A DNA stretch of 64,000 bases from Pelagomonas calceolata (lineage: Eukaryota > Sar > Pelagophyceae > Pelagomonadales > Pelagomonadaceae). Shown piece by piece: positions 35,665 to 44,713 of this stretch. Every line of letters starts with the position of its first letter. The stretch's first letter is position 1. The translations under genes were made by a program, and so were the position numbers. The stretch is taken from NCBI GenBank assembly GCA_918797485.1, contig CAKKNE010000004.1:2852001-2916000 (forward strand), read 5' to 3'. The notes under the pieces are model-generated. The model saw only the letters and a program-made list of their open reading frames with translations. It had not been told where the DNA came from and ran no database searches.

Positions 35665-36483
35665 ATGGCAAGGCGCATACTACTGCTCCTCCTCGGCAGT
35701 AGTATCGGAGTAGAGAGCGCCCCGAGCCAGGACGTCCAGGACCTCTGCCGCGACGAGGCGCGCAGCACGACGACGGTGCGCGAGAACGTAATCGTCGCGA
35801 TCCGGGGCGGCGGATTTAGAAGGAGGCCCGGCCAGGCCATGATCCACCCGTGCTGCCCGTCCGACGAGGACGCGCGGCGCGTCTTCATGTCCGTGCTCAC
35901 GTTCATCAACAAGTTAAAGACCTACGGCTTCGGCGACACGCGCGTGCTCGGGACGACGTACGGCTGCCCGGCCGGCGACGCGCAGTACACAAAGGAGCTG
36001 CAGGAGTGGTACGAGCCCTACCTCAAATCATCTGATGATTGGACGATGCTGAGCCACGGCTCGAAGGCGCATGACAAACATCGACAGAAGAGCGGGGCGC
36101 AGGGCCTCTGGACGCAGTCCAAGTTCGTGGTGAGCGAGCTCCAGGCGCGGCTCCGGCCCGTCGAGGCGGCCGCGCCGCCCAGGCTACTCGTGGAGCTCCG
36201 CGCCGACGAGATGATCGCCGTGCGCAACTGGACGCTCTTCCGCGAATGTTTACATGAGGGTCCCGCGGGCGACGTCGTGCCCGGGGAATATGCGAGGTGC
36301 TACACGCACTGGGACGACCTGCCCGACGCCCCGTCCGTCATCCCGGCCATGCGGGAGCTCTTCAAGCTGGGGCCGGAGCGTACGGCGTGCGCCGAGAATA
36401 TCGTTCGAAGGCAGGTCCGGGGCTCGTGCGTCGCCGACGACGCCTTCCCGAACCACGCGTGGCTGCACCGCGCGCCGGGCTAG
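35665..36483 (+). CDS. Secreted or ER protein, unknown
   Basis: A 272-residue protein from ATG 35665. A clear signal peptide (MARRILLLLLGSSIGVESA) is followed by a soluble domain with nine Cys, including paired HPCC. Stretches such as VLTFINKLKTYGFGDTRVLG, LLVELRADEMIAVRNW and CYTHWDDLPDAPSVIPAM look like an alpha/beta fold. No family recognised and no retention signal at the C-terminus (HRAPG). Its stop lies 16 bases from the stop of the convergent TPR gene. An extracellular or plastid-periplastid location is equally possible because no typical A-F transit motif follows the signal peptide. Confidence 0.6.
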   Translation: MARRILLLLLGSSIGVESAPSQDVQDLCRDEARSTTTVRENVIVAIRGGGFRRRPGQAMIHPCCPSDEDARRVFMSVLTFINKLKTYGFGDTRVLGTTYGCPAGDAQYTKELQEWYEPYLKSSDDWTMLSHGSKAHDKHRQKSGAQGLWTQSKFVVSELQARLRPVEAAAPPRLLVELRADEMIAVRNWTLFRECLHEGPAGDVVPGEYARCYTHWDDLPDAPSVIPAMRELFKLGPERTACAENIVRRQVRGSCVADDAFPNHAWLHRAPG

Positions 36484-36499
36484 GACTAACTACACTACA

Positions 36500-37699
36500 T
36501 CACATTTTACGCCGCTTGAGCAGGTCCCCGAGCCGCCGGACGCTCGACGCGTGCGGGTCGCTCGCCTTGGCGTCCTTGTAGCACCGCTTCGCGCCGGTCT
36601 CGTCGCCGGCGTTCAGGGAGATCTCGCCGAGCGCCGCGTGGGCCGTGGCGCACGCGGGGTCCAGCTCCAACGCTCTACGTAATAAAGCCGCGCCCTTTTC
36701 CACCTGGGCCGCATCATTCGTATCCGCGCCCCGGCGTGCCTCGAAGCGGCCGTGGTCCGCGACGGCCAGCGAGTCGCGGGGCGCCGCCGCGACGGCCCGC
36801 TCGTACAACGAGCCCGCCCTTTCATGATCGTTCAACTTCTCCTCGCAGACCACCGCTAAGTTGTAGAGCGCGTAGGCGTGCGTCGGCTTCGCCTTCAAGG
36901 CGCGCTCGTAGAGCTGCACCGCGCCCTCCACATCATTCAAACCCGAGTCGAGCATGACCGCATAATTATAACACGAGTTCGCGTGCGCGGGATCCGCCGT
37001 GAGCGCCTGTTCGTAGATTTTTTTGGCTTTCGCGTAGTCGCGCTTCATCTCGCTCAGGTAGAGCCCATAATTCGACAGCGCGTTGACGGCCGTCGGGTCC
37101 GCCTTGACGGCTCTCCCATACAATTGTTCCGTGAGCGGGTCGTGGGGCCGCACGGCGTGCAGGAGGACGGCGTAGGCGCCCAGCGCGTCGGCGTCCTCGC
37201 TTATGCCGATGGCCTTCTTGAGGATGGTCTCGGCGCGGTCCGGGGCCCGCAGCGCGTGCCGTAAAAAATTAGCGTACTTCACGAGCACGGCGACCGAGTC
37301 CGGATATGCATCGAAATAAGCTTTGTAGGCGGCCTCGATTTCATGAGATGGCCGCTTGCAGCTCTGTAGAAATAAAGGCAGGTTGCCCAGGCAGGTCGGG
37401 CACGTCGGGTGCACGCTCAAACCGCGCTCGTAGAGCTCCTGGGCCCGTTGCCTGTCGCCTTTTTCTTCACAGAGCGCGGCGTACGCGCCGCAGTAGTGCG
37501 CATAAGCTCTTTGTAAGTGCGGCGGCACGCCGGCGGGGCAGCACGCGAGCGCGTCGTCAAACGCTTTCGACGCCTCCTCGGCGCGGCCGCCCTGCGCCGC
37601 CAGGGCCTCGCCCAGGGAGCCGTAGCCGATCACATCCTTCCTCAGGTGCTCCTCCTGGAGGCGCTGGACGACCGCGGCGGGCGGGTCGGCCGTGCCCAT
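36500..37699 (-). CDS. Tetratricopeptide-repeat protein
   Basis: A 399-residue protein from ATG 37699, made almost wholly of TPR units. About eight are clear, each of 34-40 residues with the pattern A...Y..AL..P: for example AYAALCEEKGDRQRAQELYE, YGLYLSEMKRDYAKAKKIYE, YAVMLDSGLNDVEGAVQLYE and YNLAVVCEEKLNDHERAGSLYE. There is no signal peptide or catalytic domain. TPR solenoids bind partner proteins; no partner can be named. The divergent promoter with the 38194 gene has GGCAGCCC just upstream of the ATG. Confidence 0.75.
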   Translation of the reverse strand: MGTADPPAAVVQRLQEEHLRKDVIGYGSLGEALAAQGGRAEEASKAFDDALACCPAGVPPHLQRAYAHYCGAYAALCEEKGDRQRAQELYERGLSVHPTCPTCLGNLPLFLQSCKRPSHEIEAAYKAYFDAYPDSVAVLVKYANFLRHALRAPDRAETILKKAIGISEDADALGAYAVLLHAVRPHDPLTEQLYGRAVKADPTAVNALSNYGLYLSEMKRDYAKAKKIYEQALTADPAHANSCYNYAVMLDSGLNDVEGAVQLYERALKAKPTHAYALYNLAVVCEEKLNDHERAGSLYERAVAAAPRDSLAVADHGRFEARRGADTNDAAQVEKGAALLRRALELDPACATAHAALGEISLNAGDETGAKRCYKDAKASDPHASSVRRLGDLLKRRKM

Positions 37700-38193
37700 G
37701 GCCGCTGTTTGTTTTAGGCAGCCCTTCTTGCTCTGTGCTGCCTGTTAGAGCTGCCCCTGCCGCGCACCGCGCCGAGTAAAATCGTTAGACGAAGGCCGAT
37801 CGCAGGAGCGCGCCATCTGGGAGCACTCCTAGTGCCCGCCCATACGCCTACGCCCCGTGGCTAATAGTCCTACGGGGATTTGCGGCTTCCCAAATTTTAC
37901 CGATGGGTGGGACCAAGGACAGCTGTTTGGGCCGGTGGATGCTCAAGGGTTGGCTTTTGGCCGCTTCGCGCTGCGAGACAAAGCAGCGCGCAAAACGACC
38001 CAAGGGCCCGCCCGCAAAAGGGCGCAGTGTGCCAGGTCGCGTCGTAGAGTTTCGCTCGCCTCAGGGCCCGGCGCTTGGGCGCTGGTGACCACTGCGCGCT
38101 CCGTAAGCACTGTGCAGACAAAAGCGACGTTCGACGCGTAACCGCCTCCCCGCGCGGCCTAGCGCCCGTGAAAGAAGCTTCCCCAAGATCACG
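37700..38193. promoter_or_regulatory. Divergent promoter region
   Basis: A 494-base interval without a supported gene. Just upstream of the TPR gene it holds GGCAGCCC, GCTGCC and GCTGCCCC within 60 bases (near 37717-37758). A half-match to the CTAG-type element (CTAGTGCCC) lies near 37829. Confidence 0.35.
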
Positions 38194-40410
38194 ATGGCGA
38201 CCACCTTCCGCCCCCGCCGCCTCTCGGCAGAAAACACGGCAGAAAACAGGGACCACGAGTTCGGCGCCCTGAAGACGCAGTGGAGCGCCGCGGCGCGCAA
38301 GAGCGCGCGCATGCCCTTCGGCGCGCTCGACCCCAACTCCAGCGTCAGCTACCCCGGCGGCGCCGGCGTGAAGAAGGCCCGCAAGGCCGCTGTAAAGAAG
38401 CCCTTCGTCAAGCCGCCGCCGCTCGACGCGGAACTGCTGGTGGGCGCCGACCCGCTGCCCGGCCTCCGGTCGCCGGGCAAGGCGCCGCCGCGGCGCGCGT
38501 CGCTCGCGCCCGCCGCCTGCGCGCGCACGCCGAACGTCGCGCGCGCGGCGACGCCGACGCCCAGCCCGGTCGCGCCGACGCCGCTCACGGCGGCGATGCT
38601 CGCGGCGCCGACGCCGGTGGCCGCAGCGACGCCCAAGGTCGCGAGCCCGGCGTCGTGCGTGTCGACGCCCGCCGAGGCGTCGCCGGTCGAGAAGGCGCCG
38701 TCGCCGATCCAGCAAGCGCCGACGCCGGCGGCTCCAACGCCTGCTGCGCCGTCGCCGATTCAGAAAGCGCCGACGCCCGCGCCAAGCCCGGTGGCCGCGC
38801 CCTCACCGATCCGCAAGATCGAAAAGCGCCAATCGACGCCGATCGAAAAGGCGCCGACGCTGTCGCCGCACAAGCCTACGGCGGCCGAGGTCGCGGCCGC
38901 CGACGCGACGCTCGCGCGCATGGAGGCCGAGCTCGCGGCCCAGATCCGAAAAGCGGCGTCGCCCGCGCCGCCGGCGTCGAGCCCCGTCCCGGCGGCGACG
39001 CCGCACGTCGTCACCGGACCCCAAAAACCGCGGCAGCCGCATTCAAAAGACGCGCCCGTGGCGACGCCTCAGAAGGCCGGTTTGTTCACAGCCCCGCCGA
39101 ACACGCCCGCCGACCGGTGCGACGCCGTCGTCGCGCGCACGGCGCTGCGCCACGCCGAGCTCATGACGCGCCTGCAGCACCTGGGGAAGCGGCGCGGCGT
39201 CAAGGCGAACCCGGGCCCGCGGCCGCGGCCGCCGGGCGGGCCGACGCACAAGCCCTACGAGTTCCGGGAGAGCCGCTTCGTCAAGCCCGAGGAGGCCTCC
39301 TCGTCCAAGGTGGAGACGCCGCGCGGGCCGACGTTCGCGCCCTGGGCGCCGACGCCGCCGCCGCCCTCCGAGAAGGCGCCGCCGACGGGCTGGCGCGGCG
39401 CGTCGCCGGATTTGAGAGTTGCGCGCGCCGAGGCGGCTCTGGAAGCCGAAGCCCTGAAGCGCGAGCACGCGGAGCAGGCGCTGGTTAAAGAAAGAGCCGC
39501 GCGCGAGGCGCTCGCAGAAGCGGCTAACAAGTGCGACGTGGCTGAAGCACGTGTTGCGGCCGAGTCCGCGCGCGCTGATGTGGCCGAGGCGGCCTTAGCG
39601 GCAGAGAAACTCGCGCGCCAACAAGACGCGCAGCGGCCCGAGGCCGAGGCCGCGGCGACCCTCAAAGCCAAGGCGGCGACGGCGCACGCGCGCGACGACC
39701 TCGCGCAGCGCGAGGCCGACGCCCAGCACCAGCGGGAGAAGGCCGAGCTCGTCGACGAAGCTAGGAGCGCGGCGGCGCGCGCGGCGCGCGAGGCCGCGGC
39801 GAACTCCATGGGCCGCGTGGCTGCGGCGGCGGCGGCCCACGCGGCGCGCGACGAGGCGCTGAGGGCTCTCGACGAGGAGCGGGGCCTGCGCGACGCCGAG
39901 GTCGCCGACGCGCGCAAGGCCGTCGTCGAGCGCGCGAAGAGCCAGTTCGCCGACGCGCGTGCCGAGTACGCCCGGCTCAAGGACGAGCTCGCTGCGGAGC
40001 GGGCGAAGCGCGAATCATTGGAGGCGAGTTCCGCGGAACGGGCGACGGAGGCTGCGGCGGCGATCGCCGAGGCGCGGCGCGAGGCCGAGAAGGCGGCGGC
40101 GGCGGCGGCCGAGAAGTCTGCGGCCGTCGAGAGAGAGGCACAAGCGGAGCAAATCGCGAAGCTGGAAAAGCAGCTCGCGGCGGCGCGCGACGCTGCCCGC
40201 GACGCCGAGCGCGGCACGGCGGACGCCAAGGCGACCGCGAACCTCGCGGCCAAGCGGGCCGACGCGGCGGAAGCCAAGGCCGCACGCGTCCAGGCCGAGC
40301 TTACGGAGGTGCGCGCCGTCTCCGAGGAGCTCGCGGCGCTCGCCGAGGCGCGGACGGCGAAGCGGTCCTCGCACGCGGCCTCGGACGACCTCGAAGGCCT
40401 CGTGCTCTGA
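38194..40410 (+). CDS. Pro/Ala-rich and coiled-coil protein, unknown
   Basis: A 738-residue intronless protein. Residues 1-75 are basic (KKARKAAVKKPFVK). Residues of about 85-330 are a disordered Pro/Ala/Thr/Ser region with imperfect repeats of the type PSPIQKAPTPA, giving many S/T-P sites typical of proline-directed kinase targets. Residues of about 400-730 form a long Ala/Glu/Arg-rich coiled coil. There is no signal peptide. Architecture resembles centrosomal or cytoskeletal scaffolds, but nothing specific can be assigned, and Ala-rich coiled coils are common in G+C-rich genomes. It resembles the 9978 protein only in general composition. Confidence 0.65.
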   Translation: MATTFRPRRLSAENTAENRDHEFGALKTQWSAAARKSARMPFGALDPNSSVSYPGGAGVKKARKAAVKKPFVKPPPLDAELLVGADPLPGLRSPGKAPPRRASLAPAACARTPNVARAATPTPSPVAPTPLTAAMLAAPTPVAAATPKVASPASCVSTPAEASPVEKAPSPIQQAPTPAAPTPAAPSPIQKAPTPAPSPVAAPSPIRKIEKRQSTPIEKAPTLSPHKPTAAEVAAADATLARMEAELAAQIRKAASPAPPASSPVPAATPHVVTGPQKPRQPHSKDAPVATPQKAGLFTAPPNTPADRCDAVVARTALRHAELMTRLQHLGKRRGVKANPGPRPRPPGGPTHKPYEFRESRFVKPEEASSSKVETPRGPTFAPWAPTPPPPSEKAPPTGWRGASPDLRVARAEAALEAEALKREHAEQALVKERAAREALAEAANKCDVAEARVAAESARADVAEAALAAEKLARQQDAQRPEAEAAATLKAKAATAHARDDLAQREADAQHQREKAELVDEARSAAARAAREAAANSMGRVAAAAAAHAARDEALRALDEERGLRDAEVADARKAVVERAKSQFADARAEYARLKDELAAERAKRESLEASSAERATEAAAAIAEARREAEKAAAAAAEKSAAVEREAQAEQIAKLEKQLAAARDAARDAERGTADAKATANLAAKRADAAEAKAARVQAELTEVRAVSEELAALAEARTAKRSSHAASDDLEGLVL

Positions 40411-40486
40411 TTATTCCCCTATTCCCCAACCGGTTGCCACAAGGGCATGTTGTAATGACTGACCGCCCGGATTCACTAGTCACATT

Positions 40487-41932
40487 TTAGTCTTTCCCCC
40501 AGAGCACCCGTCGCACGTGCTCGTTTCGGAATACGCCGTCGGGGTCGTGCGCGTCACAGAGCGCACGGAAACGCTCGAGCTTGCTGGTTTCAATCTGGTG
40601 CGCCGCCGCCGACGAGAGCTTTCCCCAGTGCGCGCGGACGCCGAACGGCCGGAGAGCCGCCTCGATCGCGGCGACAGCGTCCTTCGCCTCTTCCAGTAAC
40701 GCAGGGTCCGCGTTAAACGACGTGTGGACGCCGAGCGAGTCTACCGGGTGGGGCGAGATCCAAGAGCCATCACCCTTGACGCATCTAAACTCAAAGGCAT
40801 CGACGATGCCCTTCACAGGAGTGCCAACGCTTGAATGCGGCGATGAGAAGCTCCACCCGCTGGCGACCTCGGCCACGGCCCGGACCGCATCCTGCGCGTG
40901 CTCGAGCGGCACGAAGAACTCGGACTGCAGGTCTAGCGCTTTCATCGAGGTCTCTTCAAGTTCGTCATCAATCGTTAATGCGAGCGTCGTCGACCAGGGT
41001 CCTCTAGTCGTCGGCGAGAAAAACTTCGGGTCGGCTGGGTCCGTGAGATAACGCTCCATCTTTGCGAGTTGGGGCGTGCCGAACGCGGGTGGTACGTGTT
41101 TCGGCACGGCATGAGACGACCAGTGAGGATGGAAGTGCCGATACGTCATCCAGGCGAGGCCGGCGCCCGGGCCGGTTCCAAAGCCCGAGGTCCAGATCGA
41201 TAGGCTATCGCACGTCTTGAAGACATCCGGTAGCGACTCGATCGCCGTTTCCAATGGCACGTCGTCATAGCGGTACGCGGCGACCTCGAAGTACGGAACG
41301 ACGTCGAGTGTAAGCTTCGTGACTACTCCCAAGCATCCAAGGTGCACGCGGACGCCCTCGATGAGCTCGGGCGTCCGTTCGCGGTCATAACTCACAGTCG
41401 TTCCATTCGGCAGCATAAATTCCAGCATTGAAACATCAGCTGCGAGGTTTTGGATATGGATCCCCGAGCCGTGCGTTCCCGTGGCGATCGCGCCCGCGAC
41501 GGTGAATTGCGGACACGACGGCAAATTACGCAGAGCGCCGCGCTCGCCGAGGTGTTGGATCACTTCCGTGTAGGTGCATCCGCCCTCGATGGTGATCGAG
41601 CCGAGGCGGTCCGCCATCGGCGCCCGGAAGTCTAGCACGCGATTGAGGCGCGCCAGCGACAGCAAGGTGCCTCCAGCGCACTCGGCGACGGGCGTGAAGC
41701 TGTGTCCGCGGCCGACGACTCGGACAGGCGCTCGCGCGCCACGGACCGCTGACTCCAGCTCCTCTAGAGATGCCGGCACAATAGCTTTGGCGCTGCCGAA
41801 TTCGACGTTGCCCACCCAGTTCTTTTCGAGCAATTTTTCATAGCCAGGAGTGCCGCGCTGGACCCATGCTGCATCTGAAGGCTGCAGCGCAAGGGCTCGC
41901 GTCGCAGTGCATAGCAGGATAAGGGCAATCAT
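40487..41932 (-). CDS. Aldonolactone oxidase (L-gulono/D-arabinono-1,4-lactone oxidase family)
   Basis: A 481-residue flavoprotein. After a signal peptide (MIALILLCTATRALA), the FAD-binding PCMH fold carries PVRVVGRGHSFTP, then TVAGAIATGTHGSG, whose His/Gly-rich loop contacts the flavin. The C-terminal ALO domain ends with the family's HWGK motif (near residue 445), followed by FRALCDAHDPDGVFRNEHV. Members oxidise sugar-acid lactones in ascorbate synthesis or sugar alcohols (xylitol-oxidase branch); the exact substrate is open. The signal peptide points to the endomembrane system or beyond rather than mitochondria. A CTAG-type element lies 121 bases upstream. Confidence 0.85.
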   Translation of the reverse strand: MIALILLCTATRALALQPSDAAWVQRGTPGYEKLLEKNWVGNVEFGSAKAIVPASLEELESAVRGARAPVRVVGRGHSFTPVAECAGGTLLSLARLNRVLDFRAPMADRLGSITIEGGCTYTEVIQHLGERGALRNLPSCPQFTVAGAIATGTHGSGIHIQNLAADVSMLEFMLPNGTTVSYDRERTPELIEGVRVHLGCLGVVTKLTLDVVPYFEVAAYRYDDVPLETAIESLPDVFKTCDSLSIWTSGFGTGPGAGLAWMTYRHFHPHWSSHAVPKHVPPAFGTPQLAKMERYLTDPADPKFFSPTTRGPWSTTLALTIDDELEETSMKALDLQSEFFVPLEHAQDAVRAVAEVASGWSFSSPHSSVGTPVKGIVDAFEFRCVKGDGSWISPHPVDSLGVHTSFNADPALLEEAKDAVAAIEAALRPFGVRAHWGKLSSAAAHQIETSKLERFRALCDAHDPDGVFRNEHVRRVLWGKD

Positions 41933-42052
41933 CGATGGATGTAAGTTATCAGACGTAAAGAACCGTGCTGTGCAAGTCTTAAAAACAAAGTTTAGACTAC
42001 CAGCTTCGCGTACGGCAGTAGTGCCAGGCGCCCGAGCCCGAGCTAAAAACTA

Positions 42053-42073
42053 GCTAGCGCCTTGTAACACTAG
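42053..42073 (+). promoter_or_regulatory. CTAG-type promoter element, clear copy
   Basis: GCTAGCGCCTTGTAACA then CTAG, followed by AAA; two bases shorter than the consensus. It lies 121 bases upstream of the aldonolactone oxidase ATG. Confidence 0.6.
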
Positions 42074-42119
42074 AAATCAAAAGCCTCAGCCTCAGCCTCA
42101 AAATTAGGAAGCCGCGTGG

Positions 42120-42136
42120 GCTAGCGGCCCGTAAGA
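42120..42136 (+). promoter_or_regulatory. CTAG-type element, partial second copy
   Basis: GCTAGCGGCCCGTAAGA matches the first 17 bases of the element, then AGCAGCAA replaces the CTAG end. It lies 47 bases after the copy at 42053 and is probably a decaying duplicate. Confidence 0.4.
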
Positions 42137-42150
42137 AGCAGCAAGCAAAA

Positions 42151-44469
42151 TCAACGCACACTTACTCGTCGCGAATCACTCTTCTGCGCGCGCGCCACGG
42201 CCGTCTCGATGGCCGCGAACCGCGCGTCCGTCCAGCCGTGCTCGGCGAGGCCCTCGAAGATGACGAAGGCGTCGGGCCGCGTCAGCGACGCGCCGAGGAA
42301 CGCGTGCACGGCGACCAGGGCGCGCGACTCCTCGTCCACGCCGGACCCGTTCCTCGTCAAAGCCGCGCCGCCCGTCAAGCCCTCACACAGCAGCAGGAGG
42401 TGGTGCGCCAACCGCGCGCTCAGCTTGTCGATGGAAAGCACGGAAGCGCGGAGCCGCGGCAGCGCGTCCGTCGACATCAGCACGTCCGCGCCGCGCGTCT
42501 CCTCGACCGCCGCGCGCAACGCCCGGACATCAGCACACTCCCTAGCAAAGTCCTCGCCGCAGCACAGGCGGTGGGTCGTCGTGAGACCGCACCGCAACGC
42601 ACATTCACACCGCGCCGTGAGGTCCTCGCGGAACCGATCCAAGCGTTCTAGGAGTCGCGTACCGAGCAGCTGGATGAAGTCTCTAGCTTCCTCCTGCGCC
42701 CTCTGTACACGACCCCACACGCGAGCGTCGTCGGGCGGCACCATCTGCCTTAAGGACGCCGTCGCCGCGAAGACGGAACGCCACTCGTCGCACGCGGCCA
42801 CGAGCGCCGCGTCGTCGTTCTCGGCACTCTCGATGCTTGCACGCCGCGCCGCGGCGAGCCACGTATCGAAGCGCTCGGCGAAGGACGAGATGACCGTCTC
42901 CAATTCTAATTCCGCGGGGCGGACGCGGTTCGCGCACTCGCGCCACCAGGCGCCCATCATCGCGTCGTCGCGCAGGCCCGCGAAGCGCAACAATGCCGCC
43001 TCGTCGCCGACGTCGGGCAGCGGCGCGCCGGCGCACGCCGCCGTCACGAGCGCGCCGCAGAAGCGCACCCAGCCGAGCGTCGCGAGGGGTCTTTGTAAAA
43101 CGTCGCCGGGGAAACTTCTAAACTCGACCGTCGCCTCGGACGCCTTTAACACACACCGCGTTAGGTTAAGCTTCGCGTAGCGCGAGGGCTCCGGGCCGAC
43201 CTTGTTGGCGTTGTGCGGCAGTAATGACCGCACGAGCAAGAGCCGCAGGAGCCGCTCGTCGTCCTCATCAATGTCAAGCGGTGCGGCGAAGACGCAGTCG
43301 ACGCTCGTCGCTTCTTCGTCCACATGCAGTGCGTCAAGACCATCATCTATGTCGAGCGCCGCCGCCTTATCCAGATCAAAGTCCAACGCTAATGTAGGAG
43401 TCATCGGCGCGTCTCCATCACTCTCGCAGCCTAAGGCCCTCCAGATCTGCTGGCCTCCACTTTGCGCCGCGTCGCGGCGCCAGACTTCCGCGCCCGTCGC
43501 CGCGTCGCGGATCACCGCCAGTTCTAACCCGGGCGGGACGAAGAAGGCATCGCCGTCCGGCGCCGTGGCCGTCAGCCAGTCGTCGACGCCCCGGTTCTTG
43601 ATGACGCACTGCGCGTCATCGCCGGCGACGCGCATCCTTAGAGCGTCGCGGCCGACGCGGCCCCGGACGCCACCTTTGCGCGCCGCCTCGGAGAGGCCCC
43701 GTCGCCGAAACTCGCGGAGCCGCGCGACGACGTCGTCGACGTGGCGTAAAGCGGCGGCCGTCGTCGACGACCCGCGCCGCGCGCCGGCGCCCAAGATGTC
43801 CCTCAAGTCGCGGCAGTACGCGTTGCCGCGCCGCGCGAGCGGCAAAATAAACGACGACAACGTCTCCTCGAAGGTGCACCAGGCCTTGGCGACCGCCGCG
43901 ACCTCCTCCATGGCGAAGAAGTTCCCGCGGCCGAACGCTCTTCCAATATGCACGTGGAAGCCTGTGCTGTCGTTCGTTTTCGCGCTCAGCGGCGGCTGCC
44001 GCAAAGCCGCGGCGACGTCGATGAATTCTTCCACATCCACGGCGTCGAAGCGCATGACGTGGCTCACGACTTCGAAGGGGAAGGGGGCGTCGTCGTGGGC
44101 GCGGCTCTCCGCCGAGGGCGACGGCGCGATCGACGTGTCCGGCGCGGCCGTCCAGAGGCGGCCCCAGTCGCGTCGATCCGAACTGACGTGGCGGCTCCTC
44201 GTCGTGTGCCGCGCCCCGCCGCCGCGTCTATGAACGAGAGCAGCTATCCGCGCCGAGAGCGCCTCGGCGACGGCCGCGAATAGCTCCTCGTTCGAGCGCA
44301 GTAATCGCAGTTTCGGCAGCACGCGGCGCAAGTCCGGCAGCCAGCATTCCACCTCTAATCCTACGCTCAGTTCGCGCTCGCTGCGCCTGAATGCGAGCGT
44401 GCGCATCTCGCTCTCCGAGCGCACAGCTAAAGCGCTGCCGCTGTTTTGGTGTTCGAGTAGGGAAGCCAT
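42151..44469 (-). CDS. Amidoligase-like protein (COOH-NH2 ligase family)
   Basis: A 772-residue protein from ATG 44469. The N-terminal half shows the Amidoligase_2 pattern: VGLEVECW (residues about 36-43), WTAAPDTSI, PFEVVSHVMRF and the signature STGFHVHIGRAFGR, followed by the helical KAWCTFEETLSSFILPL. A later segment, KLNLTRCVLKASEATVEFRSFPG, matches the family's C-terminal N-(x)-E-FR motif. These are ATP-grasp-like glutamine-synthetase-fold enzymes that form amide or peptide bonds. The C-terminal 300 residues are helical and unassigned. Substrate unknown. The protein is much longer than bacterial members (about 300-350). Confidence 0.75.
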   Translation of the reverse strand: MASLLEHQNSGSALAVRSESEMRTLAFRRSERELSVGLEVECWLPDLRRVLPKLRLLRSNEELFAAVAEALSARIAALVHRRGGGARHTTRSRHVSSDRRDWGRLWTAAPDTSIAPSPSAESRAHDDAPFPFEVVSHVMRFDAVDVEEFIDVAAALRQPPLSAKTNDSTGFHVHIGRAFGRGNFFAMEEVAAVAKAWCTFEETLSSFILPLARRGNAYCRDLRDILGAGARRGSSTTAAALRHVDDVVARLREFRRRGLSEAARKGGVRGRVGRDALRMRVAGDDAQCVIKNRGVDDWLTATAPDGDAFFVPPGLELAVIRDAATGAEVWRRDAAQSGGQQIWRALGCESDGDAPMTPTLALDFDLDKAAALDIDDGLDALHVDEEATSVDCVFAAPLDIDEDDERLLRLLLVRSLLPHNANKVGPEPSRYAKLNLTRCVLKASEATVEFRSFPGDVLQRPLATLGWVRFCGALVTAACAGAPLPDVGDEAALLRFAGLRDDAMMGAWWRECANRVRPAELELETVISSFAERFDTWLAAARRASIESAENDDAALVAACDEWRSVFAATASLRQMVPPDDARVWGRVQRAQEEARDFIQLLGTRLLERLDRFREDLTARCECALRCGLTTTHRLCCGEDFARECADVRALRAAVEETRGADVLMSTDALPRLRASVLSIDKLSARLAHHLLLLCEGLTGGAALTRNGSGVDEESRALVAVHAFLGASLTRPDAFVIFEGLAEHGWTDARFAAIETAVARAQKSDSRRVSVR

Positions 44470-44547
44470 AGCTGCGATACAGGAGCCTCGGAAAGCGCCG
44501 TACGATGACTGCGCAACTGTAGGCGTTTTTTTTTGCCAAAAACTCGA

Positions 44548-44569
44548 GATAGCGGTTGTAACACACTAG
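44548..44569 (+). promoter_or_regulatory. CTAG-type promoter element, clear copy
   Basis: GATAGCGGT then TGTAACACACTAG, followed by AAA. It lies 79 bases from the amidoligase ATG and 145 from the ATG at 44714. GGCTGCCCC and related GGGCAGCC-type words follow at about 44619-44627. Confidence 0.55.
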
Positions 44570-44713
44570 AAATCTCATTCAGCCCGGGAGGCTGCGCGCT
44601 TGTTTAGCTGCCTGAGGCTGCCCCAACGCGTCCCTCGGAGCCATTCGCCAGTCATTCGATCGATTCGCGTCGACAGGGCAGCTCTGAGGCGGCTTGGGTG
44701 CGATGTGCTGAAG

